Under the pieces are notes generated by a model that did not search any database, was not told the DNA's origin, and saw only the letters and a program-made list of their open reading frames with translations. A program made the position numbers and the translations under genes. Below, one piece after another: positions 1 to 6,603 of a DNA stretch of 10,633 nucleotides. The stretch is from SLQH01 sp964612995 (GTDB lineage: Bacteria; Planctomycetota; UBA11346): assembly GCA_964612995.1 (NCBI GenBank), contig CAZTGE010000136.1, positions 1 to 10,633 on the forward strand. The letters run 5' to 3'. Numbering within the stretch: position 1 is the stretch's first letter; every line of letters starts with the position of its first letter.

Positions 1-23
1 CTCACCGGCAGGACCCGCCTGAT

Positions 24-818
24 ATGACCAGCCAACGCAAGGATCCGCTTGCCCAAGCCTGGGAACGCCGAGCCCCAGCTCGGCCGAATGGCGTTGATGC
101 CGAGCTGGGGCTCGGCGCTCCCAGGGAGGCGCCCGGCGCTGGCGTGGAGCATCACAAGTCATGGTATTCCAGGGGCTATCTGCCGCATTTCGACGGCGCA
201 CGCATCACCCATACCATCACTTTTCGGCTCAAGGACTCCTTGCCACGGCACTGTCTGCCGGCACTCGAACAGGAACTCGCCGAGCTGACCGACGACGACG
301 AGCGGAATCGACAACGGCGTCAGCGCATCGAATCCCTGCTCGATGCCGGATATGGTTGCTGCGCTCTGAGCGATCCAGCCGTAGCGTCGATCATGCAGGA
401 AACCCTGATCAAATGGCATGATGACCGCTATCATTTGTGGGCTTGGTGCATTATGCCCAATCATGTCCATGCGTTGATCACGGCCCGGGCGCGGTTGGGG
501 AAGATCGTGCAGAGCTGGAAATCCTTCGTGGCACGCTGGGCGCGATCGCGAGCGTGCGAGCTGGGGTTGGTCGTTCCCGAGGATGGTTTCTGGATGCGGG
601 AATATTGGGATCGGTATATCCGAGATGAAAACCACTTCGCGGCGGCGAAGCGTTATGTCGAACACAATCCCGTTGCTGCAGGCCTGTGCGAGCTGGCGGC
701 TGATTGGCGGTGGTCGAGCGCGCATCCGTCGGTGTCGCTTGCGCGCGGTGCGGTGTCGCAAGCCGATGGCTCAGATGCCGAGCTGGGGCTCGGCGGTCCC
801 GGGGGGCCAACCGCATGA
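24..818 (+). CDS. REP-associated tyrosine transposase (RAYT, IS200-like Y1/HUH family)
   Basis: A single-strand DNA transposase-like endonuclease expected to bind and nick REP palindromes. The frame encodes 264 residues. The HUH metal site is MPNHVHAL (HVH at 147-149). The candidate catalytic tyrosine lies in REYWDRYIRD (Y194 or Y198), followed by the family-typical RYVEHNPVAAGL (210-221) and WRWSSAHP. The conserved fold begins near SRGYLPHFDG (49-58), so the first 40 residues are probably not ancestral: they are encoded by two REP-like hairpins. An in-frame GTG at 144, just after the hairpins, is an equally plausible start (224 aa). The last ~20 residues are also hairpin-derived, so the peptide DAELGLG appears at both ends (25-31 and 251-257). 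The stop overlaps the next start as ATGA. RAYTs are usually single-copy and domesticated rather than mobile. Family call is firm; start is uncertain. Confidence 0.88.
   Translation: MTSQRKDPLAQAWERRAPARPNGVDAELGLGAPREAPGAGVEHHKSWYSRGYLPHFDGARITHTITFRLKDSLPRHCLPALEQELAELTDDDERNRQRRQRIESLLDAGYGCCALSDPAVASIMQETLIKWHDDRYHLWAWCIMPNHVHALITARARLGKIVQSWKSFVARWARSRACELGLVVPEDGFWMREYWDRYIRDENHFAAAKRYVEHNPVAAGLCELAADWRWSSAHPSVSLARGAVSQADGSDAELGLGGPGGPTA
60..123. repeat. Inverted pair of REP-like hairpins (BIME-like)
   Basis: Two copies of one palindrome face each other. Copy 1 (hairpin 67-84) has stem gccgagc / gctcggc and loop ccca. Copy 2 (hairpin 99-116) has the same 7-bp stem and loop tggg. With flanks, 60-84 and 99-123 are reverse complements at 24 of 25 positions, separated by 14 nt, so they can also form one long cruciform. 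Proximity to a RAYT gene and an inverted pairing are the known arrangement of REP/BIME elements. Both copies lie inside the open frame of the transposase, upstream of its conserved domain. Confidence 0.8.
774..800 (+). repeat. Third REP-like hairpin, at the 3' end of the RAYT gene
   Basis: The hairpin at 777-794 (gccgagc, loop tggg, gctcggc) is identical to the copy at 99-116. The flanks match too: 774-800 agrees with 96-122 at 26 of 27 positions. It is in direct orientation to copy 2, so the transposase domain is bracketed by its presumed cognate palindrome. It ends about 20 nt before the ATG at 815 and could therefore also affect translation of the downstream gene. No T-tract follows, so it is not an intrinsic terminator. 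Confidence 0.8.
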
Positions 819-2002
819 CCGAATCCCACCACCGCGAGTACAAAACCACCTGGAACGAGGCCCACCTCAAGGCCCTCTGCGCCTTCGCCAACGCCGAGGG
901 CGGCGTGGTGGAGATCGGCCGCGCCGACGGCGGGCGGGCGGTGGGCCTCGCCCCGGCGACCGTGCGCAAGCTGCTGGAAGACATCCCCAACCAGGCCCGG
1001 ACATCCTCGGCGTGCTGGTCCAGGTGGAAACCGTCGAGGAGGATGGGCATCAGTTGCTGCGGGTGCGGATCGATCCCTACCCCAGCCCGATCAGCTATCG
1101 CGGGCGCTATTACCTGCGCTGCGGGGCCACCACCCAGGAGCTCAAGGGGGCGGCCCTGGAGCAGTTCCTGCTGCGCAAGCGCGGGCGCACCTGGGATGCC
1201 GTGCCGCTGCCCGAGCTGCGGGCGGAGGATCTGGATCCCGCCGCGCTGCGCCGCTTCCGGCAGCTGGCCACCGAGCAGGGGCGGATGGAACCCGAGGCCC
1301 TGAGCGGCGACGACTGCCTGCTGCTGGAACGGCTGCAACTGCGTGAAGGTGCCTACCTGAAGCGGGCGGCGGCGCTGCTGTTTCACGCCGACCCCGAACG
1401 CTTCGTCACCGGCGCGACCCTGAAGATCGGCTTCTTCCGCAGCCCCAGCGATCTCGCCTACCACGACGAGCTGCGCGGCGATCTGCTGGGCGTGGCCAAG
1501 CAGGCCGTGGACACCCTGCTGCTCAAGTACCTCAAGGCCTCCATCCGCTACGAGGGACTGCAGCGCATCGAACGCTATCCGGTGCCCCGCGCCGCCCTGC
1601 GCGAGGCCCTGCTCAACGCCCTGATCCACCGCGACTATGCGGTGCCGGCCCCGATCCAGGTCCGGGTCTCCGAGGATAGGCTCAGCATCTGGAACCCAGC
1701 CACCCTGCCGGAGGGCTGGACGACGGCGACCCTCCAGGGGCCGCACGCTTCGCGTCCGCCCAACCCGCTGGTGGCCGGGGCCGCCTTCCGCGCCGGTGAG
1801 ATCGAGGCTTGGGGCCGGGGGATCGAGCGCATCCGGCAGGCCTGCCGGGAGGCTGGAACGCCGACGCCCGAGTGGCGGCATGAACACGGTGAACTGTGGC
1901 TGACCTTCGCCTTCGGCGAGGACTATCTGAGCGCTCTGGCGGGCGAGACGGACGAGACGGAGCAGGTCTCCGGTGCGCCTGGGGCCGCTACGGGTAAAGG
2001 GC

Positions 2003-2182
2003 AGACTACCCAAAAGACTACCCAAAAGACTACCCAAAAGACNNNNNNNNNNNNNNNNNNNNNNNNNNNNNNNNNNNNNNNNNNNNNNNNNNNNNNNNNN
2101 NNNNNNNNNNNNNNNNNNNNNNNNNNNNNNNNNNNNNNNNNNAGACTACCCAAAAGACTACCCAAAAGACTACCCAAAAGAC
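2003..2182 (+). repeat. 12-bp tandem repeat encoding TTQK, split by an assembly gap
   Basis: Unit agactacccaaa occurs three times plus agac on the left (2003-2042) and again three times plus agac on the right (2143-2182), a 40-nt identity at both gap edges. Read in frame it encodes (TTQK)n, a hydrophilic linker between the ATPase module and the winged helix. As I recall, TTQK runs are a family trait. The unit is a multiple of three, so copy-number change would alter linker length without changing frame. True copy number is unknown. For the frame to stay open the real gap must be 8 + 12k nt, or an overlap of 4, 16, 28 or 40 nt. Confidence 0.9.
2043..2142. other. Assembly gap (100 N)
   Basis: Exactly 100 N, the conventional placeholder for a gap of unknown size. 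Both edges end in the same 40-nt tandem-repeat sequence, so the repeat itself very probably broke the assembly. Nothing about the missing content can be read. Confidence 0.97.
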
Positions 2183-2393
2183 GGCCGAGGCGGTCCTGGA
2201 CATCCTGCGCGAAGATCCTGCTGCCAGTCGACGCGACATTGCCGAACGACTGGGATCCATCACCGAAGATGGGGTGAAGTACCATCTCGACCGGCTCAGA
2301 AGGGCCGGGCGGATCATCCGCGTCGGGGGTCGCAAGCACGGCCGCTGGGAGGTGCAGTCATGAGTGGACCGCGATCAGACGGCCATGGGAAAA

Positions 2394-2423
2394 TTCGCGG
2401 TAACTCATTGCGTTGTCTATGCT
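2394..2423 (+). promoter_or_regulatory. hsdR: Weak candidate promoter upstream of hsdR
   Basis: The 2388-2430 stretch is visibly richer in A/T than its surroundings. TTCGCG (2394-2399) and TATGCT (2418-2423) stand 18 bp apart as poor matches to -35 and -10 boxes. The -10 candidate matches consensus at four of six positions. It lies just upstream of the 14-bp inverted repeat. This is a suggestion only; hsdR might instead be read through from upstream. Confidence 0.2.
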
Positions 2424-2439
2424 TGATCAGCAGCGTCCA

Positions 2440-2471
2440 GGATGTCGACGAAAGCCGTTTCGTCGACATCC
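2440..2471. repeat. Perfect 14-bp inverted repeat upstream of hsdR
   Basis: Arms ggatgtcgacgaaa (2440-2453) and tttcgtcgacatcc (2458-2471) are exactly complementary around a 4-nt loop gccg. No T-run follows the right arm, so it is not a standard intrinsic terminator. It sits 55 bp before the hsdR start codon in the 163-bp spacer 2364-2526, where an operator or a 5'-UTR hairpin controlling restriction-subunit expression would be expected. The sequence is unlike the REP palindromes at the left of the window. Confidence 0.75.
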
Positions 2472-2526
2472 GCAGGCCCGGCACGGTTGGCCTCGTTGCT
2501 GCACGCCAGCCCAGAGAGGTCCTGCC

Positions 2527-5500
2527 ATGAGCGCCATCGGCAAACCCGAACGCACCACCCAGGACCGGGTCATCAACCTGTTCGTCGACGAACTCGGCTA
2601 CGACTCCCTCGGCAACTGGCAGGACCGCGCCGACAACGGCAACCTCGAAGCCGGCCTGCTGCGCGAGCACCTGCGCACCGCCGGCTACGCCGCCGCCGCC
2701 ATCGACCGGGCCCTCGACCTGCTGGGCCAGGCCGTCGCCAAGCACGGCCAGGGGCTCTACGCCACCAATCAAGCGGTCTACCAGCTGCTGCGCTACGGCG
2801 TGCCGGTGAAGACCGAGGCCGGCCGCCCAACCGAGACCGTGGCGCTGGTGGACTGGGACCAGCCGGCGGCCAACCACTTCGCCATCGCCGAGGAGGTGAC
2901 CCTCAGCGGCAGCCACGAGCGGCGGCCGGATCTGGTGCTCTACTGCAACGGCATCGCGGTGGCGGTGCTGGAGCTCAAGAACAGCCGCGTCGGCCTCGGC
3001 GACGGCATCCGCCAGCTGTGCTCCTGCCAGCAGCCGGCCTTCCACGAGCGCTTCTTCGCCACCGTGCAGCTGCTGCTGGCCGGCAACGACAGCGAGGGCC
3101 TGGCCTACGGCGCCATCGGCACGCCGGCCAAGCACTACCTGCGCTGGAAGGAGGACGAGGCCGACGCCCGCGGCTACAAGCTCGACAAGTACCTGCGCAA
3201 GCTGTGCCGCAAGGAGCGGCTGCTGGAATTGATCCGCGACTTCGTGCTCTTCGACGGCGGCGTCAAGAAGGTGCCGCGGCCGCACCAGTACTTCGGCATC
3301 AAGGCGGCCCAGCAGCGCATCGGCGAGGGGCGCGGCGGCATCATCTGGCACACGCAGGGGTCGGGCAAGAGCATCGTCATGGTGCTGCTGGCCAAGTGGA
3401 TCCTGGAGCACCGGCCGGCGGCGCGGGTGGTGGTGGTCACCGACCGCTACGAGCTGGACAAGCAGATCAAGCGCGTGTTCGAGGATGCCGGCGAGGCCAT
3501 CCACCACGCTGCGAGCGGACGCGACCTGATGGCCCAGCTCGGCCGGCCCCGGCCGCGGCTGCTGTGCTCACTGGTGCACAAGTTCGGCCGCCGCGACGTC
3601 GACGACCTGGACGCCTTCATCGCGGAGCTCGAAGGCCAGCCCAGCCCCACCGTGAGCGAGGTTGTCGTCTTCGTCGACGAATGCCACCGCACCCAGAGCG
3701 GCAAGCTGCACCGCCTGATGAAAGCGATGATGCCCGCGGCGACCTTCATCGGCTTCACCGGCACGCCGCTGCTGAAGAAGGACAAGGCCACCAGCCTGGA
3801 GATCTTCGGCGACTACATCCACACCTACAAGTTCGGCGAGGCGGTGGAGGACGAGGTGGTGCTCGACCTGGTCTACGAGGCCCGCGACATCGACCAGCGC
3901 CTGGGCAGCCCCGAGAAGATCGACGCCTGGTTCGACGCCAAGACCCGCGGCCTCAACGACTGGCAGAAGGACGAGCTCAAGAAGCAGTGGGCGACCATGC
4001 AGCGGGTGCTCAGCTCGCGCGATCGCATGGAGCGCATCGTCGCCGACATCACCTTCGACTTCAGCACCCGGCCGCGCCTGTCCAGCGAGCGCGGCAATGC
4101 CCTCCTGGTCGCCTCCAGCATCTATGAAGCCTGCCGCTACTTCGCGCTCTTCCAGCGCTCGGTCTTCAAGGACCGCTGTGCCGTGGTCACCTCCTACAAC
4201 CCGCAAGCCAGCGACATCAGCACGGAGGAGGTCGGCGCCAACACCGAGACCGACAAGCAGTTCATCTACCAGACCTACACCGAGCTGCTGCAGGACGTCA
4301 CGCCGCAGCGCGGCATGAGCGCCACCGAGACCTACGAAGAGGCGGCCAAGCGCCGCTTCATCCACGAGCCGGCCGCCATGCGCCTGCTGATCGTGGTCGA
4401 CAAGCTGCTCACCGGCTTCGACGCCCCGCCCTGCACCTACCTCTACATCGACAAGGCGATGCAGGACCACGGCCTGTTCCAGGCCATCTGCCGCACCAAC
4501 CGCCTGGACGGCGAGGACAAGGACTTCGGCCACATCGTCGACTACAAGGATCTGTTCAAGAAGGTCGAGAAGACCATCGCGGTCTACAGCTCGGAACTCG
4601 ACCACAGCGCCCCCGGCGCCAGTCCCGAGGTGCTGATGAAGGACCGCCTGAGCATCGGCCGCGAGCGCCTGGATCAGGCCCTGGAGAGCCTGGAGCTGCT
4701 GTGCGAACCGGTGGAGCCGCCCCGCGGCGAGCTGGAGCACATCCACTACTTCTGCGGCAACACCGAGATCCCCGACGACCTCGCCGAATGCGAGCCGCAG
4801 CGCGCCGCCCTCTACAAGGGCGTGGTCCACCTGATCCGCGCCTACGCCAAGATCGGCGACGACCTGGAGGCGGCCGGCTACGATGCCACCGACATCGCCC
4901 GCATCCAGGCGCGCCAGAAGCACTACCTGGCGCTGCGCGATACCATCCGCCAGGCCAGCGGCGAGACCCTGGACCTGAAGCCCTATGAGGCGGACATGCG
5001 CCACTTCATCGACACCTACATCCAGGCCGAGGAGCCACGGAAGATATCGCCCTTCGACGACATCGGCCTGCTCGACCTGATCGTCAAGACCGGTGTGGCC
5101 GATGCCATCGCCGCCCGCCTGGGCGGCCTGGCCGGCAACCAGGAAGCCGTGGCCGAGACCATCGAGAACAACGTCCGCAGCACCATCATCAAGGAGCACC
5201 TCAACAACCCGGCCTTCTTCGACCGCATGTCGACCCAGTTGCAGGAGATCATCGAGCAGCGCCGGGCCAAGGCGCTCGACTACGAGGAGTACCTGGCGAA
5301 AATCGCCGAGCTGGTGAAACGGGTCCAGAGCGGCCACGCCGAGCACATCCCCGAGATCCTGAAGCACGCGCCGGGCATGCGGGCCATCTACGACAACATT
5401 CCCGACGAACTGGTGCCCCCCGACGACGGTAGGCCCCCCACGCGTGTCGCCGAGGGGAGCGACCAGCCTCCGATCGACCGCAGGCTCGCTCTGGCCGAGC

Positions 5501-5658
5501 GCATCCACGAGACCATCCGCTACGTCGCCCCGGCCGACTGGCGCGGCGTCGACCCGCGCGAGCGGATCATCATGGCCGCCATCTGTCCGCTGCTGAACGA
5601 CGACGTCGAGGCCACCAAGCGCCTGTTCGAAGTGATCAAGAGCCAGAAGGATTATTGA
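2527..5658 (+). CDS. hsdR: Type I restriction enzyme R subunit (HsdR)
   Basis: Motor and nuclease subunit of a type I restriction-modification complex. It translocates DNA using ATP and cleaves when HsdS/HsdM meet an unmethylated target. It has 1043 residues, normal for the family. The N-terminal PD-(D/E)xK nuclease shows RPDLVLY (D135) and AVLELKNS (E149, K151). The SF2 helicase shows WHTQGSGKS (Walker A, 274-282), VDECH (383-387), FTGTPL (410-415), VDKLLTGFDAP (624-634) and QAICRTNR (652-659), followed by a helical C-terminal region. The ATG at 2527 is chosen because AGAGAGG lies 7 nt upstream and the conserved RTTQDRVINLFVDELGY begins right after it; the upstream in-frame TTG at 2413 reads through the hairpin and has no support. 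hsdM and hsdS are not in the window, so the enzyme's specificity cannot be inferred. Confidence 0.97.
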   Translation: MSAIGKPERTTQDRVINLFVDELGYDSLGNWQDRADNGNLEAGLLREHLRTAGYAAAAIDRALDLLGQAVAKHGQGLYATNQAVYQLLRYGVPVKTEAGRPTETVALVDWDQPAANHFAIAEEVTLSGSHERRPDLVLYCNGIAVAVLELKNSRVGLGDGIRQLCSCQQPAFHERFFATVQLLLAGNDSEGLAYGAIGTPAKHYLRWKEDEADARGYKLDKYLRKLCRKERLLELIRDFVLFDGGVKKVPRPHQYFGIKAAQQRIGEGRGGIIWHTQGSGKSIVMVLLAKWILEHRPAARVVVVTDRYELDKQIKRVFEDAGEAIHHAASGRDLMAQLGRPRPRLLCSLVHKFGRRDVDDLDAFIAELEGQPSPTVSEVVVFVDECHRTQSGKLHRLMKAMMPAATFIGFTGTPLLKKDKATSLEIFGDYIHTYKFGEAVEDEVVLDLVYEARDIDQRLGSPEKIDAWFDAKTRGLNDWQKDELKKQWATMQRVLSSRDRMERIVADITFDFSTRPRLSSERGNALLVASSIYEACRYFALFQRSVFKDRCAVVTSYNPQASDISTEEVGANTETDKQFIYQTYTELLQDVTPQRGMSATETYEEAAKRRFIHEPAAMRLLIVVDKLLTGFDAPPCTYLYIDKAMQDHGLFQAICRTNRLDGEDKDFGHIVDYKDLFKKVEKTIAVYSSELDHSAPGASPEVLMKDRLSIGRERLDQALESLELLCEPVEPPRGELEHIHYFCGNTEIPDDLAECEPQRAALYKGVVHLIRAYAKIGDDLEAAGYDATDIARIQARQKHYLALRDTIRQASGETLDLKPYEADMRHFIDTYIQAEEPRKISPFDDIGLLDLIVKTGVADAIAARLGGLAGNQEAVAETIENNVRSTIIKEHLNNPAFFDRMSTQLQEIIEQRRAKALDYEEYLAKIAELVKRVQSGHAEHIPEILKHAPGMRAIYDNIPDELVPPDDGRPPTRVAEGSDQPPIDRRLALAERIHETIRYVAPADWRGVDPRERIIMAAICPLLNDDVEATKRLFEVIKSQKDY

Positions 5659-5662
5659 GGCG

Positions 5663-6373
5663 ATGCAGATCGAACTCGGTGACATCCAGGTCGATGTCCT
5701 GCGCAAGCCGATCAAGAACCTCCACCTCAGCGTCTATCCCCCAAACGGCCGCGTGCGCGTCGCCGCACCCGAGCACATGCAGCTTGAAACCATCCGTGTC
5801 TTCCTGATCTCGCGCATCGGCTGGATCAAGGCCGAGCAACGCAAATTCCGCGAGCAGGACCGCGAGACGACGCGCGTCTACGTCAATCGCGAAAGCCATT
5901 ACCTGTGGGGGCGACGCTACCTGCTGAAGCTGCAGGAACTCGATGCCGCGCCCCGGGTCGAACGCACCCACCGTCACCTGATCCTCACGGTCCGCCCTGG
6001 AACCGATACAGCCAAACGCGCCGCCATCATGGACCAGTGGTATCGCGACCAGGTCAAGGCCACGACCCCGCCCCTGATCGCCAAATGGGCCCCACGGCTG
6101 CAGGTCGCGCCCGCGCGTTTCTACGTCCAGCGCATGAAGACCAGATGGGGTAGCTGCAATCACGCCGGCCGCAGCATCCGCCTCAATACCGAACTGGCCA
6201 AGAAACCCGAGATCTGCCTGGAATACATCCTCTTCCACGAACTGGCCCACCTGATCGAGCCGACCCACAACGCCCGTTTCGTCGCCATCATGGATCACCA
6301 CATGCCCCACTGGCGCCACCATCGCGATGAATTGAATCGCCTGCCGGTGCGGCATGAGCAATGGGGCTACTGA
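5663..6373 (+). CDS. YgjP/SprT-like zinc metallopeptidase (COG1451)
   Basis: A 236-residue cytosolic zinc protease-like protein of the YgjP-like (formerly DUF45) type. The zinc motif is HELAH (192-196) in EYILFHELAHLIEPTHNARF, with H202 the likely third ligand. The family signature KTRWGSC is at 159-165, and a further histidine-rich segment (DHHMPHWRHH) follows. There is no signal peptide or membrane segment. It starts 4 bp after the hsdR stop, so the two are surely co-transcribed and probably translationally coupled; GAGG overlaps the hsdR stop but is only 2 nt from the ATG. Peptidases of this kind are recurrent neighbours of hsdR. A role in processing or turnover of the restriction subunit is an attractive inference, not established here. 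Confidence 0.92.
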   Translation: MQIELGDIQVDVLRKPIKNLHLSVYPPNGRVRVAAPEHMQLETIRVFLISRIGWIKAEQRKFREQDRETTRVYVNRESHYLWGRRYLLKLQELDAAPRVERTHRHLILTVRPGTDTAKRAAIMDQWYRDQVKATTPPLIAKWAPRLQVAPARFYVQRMKTRWGSCNHAGRSIRLNTELAKKPEICLEYILFHELAHLIEPTHNARFVAIMDHHMPHWRHHRDELNRLPVRHEQWGY

Positions 6374-6591
6374 TGCTGAACGAGCCTGTGAGAGCACGGC
6401 GATCGCTGTATGGACGGGCCGGATGCGGTTCCGCCATCATCATGACCATTGCCGGCACCTTCCCCCACCGCGACCACACCGACGCCTTCAGGAACGAGGT
6501 CGACAAGATTCTCGGCGACTGGCGCGAGCGGAAGGAGTGGTTGCGGCGGTACGGGGCGGCGCTGGATGTCTCAGCCCACGTCATGCACTGA
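6373..6591 (+). CDS. Small hypothetical protein between metallopeptidase and Mrr gene
   Basis: I do not recognise this gene. The frame opens at an ATG at 6361, but the ATG at 6373 overlaps the preceding stop as TGATG and is the more natural coupled start, giving 72 residues. The C-terminal half looks more protein-like than the N-terminal half: TIAGTFPHRDHTDAF is followed by a charged, probably helical RNEVDKILGDWRERKEWLRRYG. No signal peptide or clear membrane span is seen. It could be a genuine small operon member, a remnant of a larger gene, or a chance frame in GC-rich DNA. Its position in a gap-free operon is the main argument for it. Confidence 0.4.
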   Translation: MLNEPVRARRSLYGRAGCGSAIIMTIAGTFPHRDHTDAFRNEVDKILGDWRERKEWLRRYGAALDVSAHVMH

Positions 6592-6603
6592 TCGGAGGAT
6601 CTC

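Larger units (their letters stand above)
815..2363 (+). pseudogene. COG2865-type ATP-binding protein (AlbA_2 + GHKL-like ATPase + winged helix), frameshifted and gap-interrupted
   Basis: Recognised by three blocks. First is an AlbA_2/Schlafen-like N-terminus beginning MTESHHREYKTTWNEAHLKA with CAFANAEGG and PYPSPISYRGRYYLR. Second is an HATPase_c_4 module with REALLNALIHRDY, IWNPATLPEGW, NPLVAGAAF and EAWGRGIERI. Third, after the gap, is a winged helix with SRRDIAERLGSITEDGVKYHLDRLRRAGRI, ending WEVQS. Such proteins are putative ATP-dependent regulators that often accompany type I restriction genes; their role is unresolved. The first ~62 codons are in the frame of 815. At about 1000 the reading continues one frame over (family sequence would read NQARDILGVL), implying one missing G in the GG at 999-1000. 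The frame beyond the N run differs only because 100 N is arbitrary. It may be intact in the organism. The start overlaps the RAYT stop. Confidence 0.85.

Noticed and set aside
60..123. Intrinsic terminator at the left hairpins
   Set aside because: There is no T-tract on either strand, the hairpin is repeated at 777, and it lies beside a RAYT. REP-type repeat fits better.
478..2037. Long minus-strand open frame (519 codons)
   Set aside because: It is antisense to the RAYT and COG2865 genes, which carry clear family motifs. Its own product is low-complexity Gly/Gln/Leu-rich sequence typical of GC-rich shadow frames.
2003..2182. CRISPR-like direct repeats
   Set aside because: The unit is 12 bp, back to back without spacers, and lies in frame inside a gene. 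It is a coding tandem repeat.
2413..2526. N-terminal extension of HsdR from a TTG at 2413
   Set aside because: The extension reads through the 14-bp inverted repeat and is Arg/Pro/Cys-rich. The ATG at 2527 has a good ribosome site and a family-like N-terminus.
3568..5715. 715-codon minus-strand open frame opposite hsdR
   Set aside because: The product is Val/Leu/Gly/Asp-rich without any recognisable domain. Helicase motifs on the plus strand are unambiguous. GC-biased third positions create this artefact.
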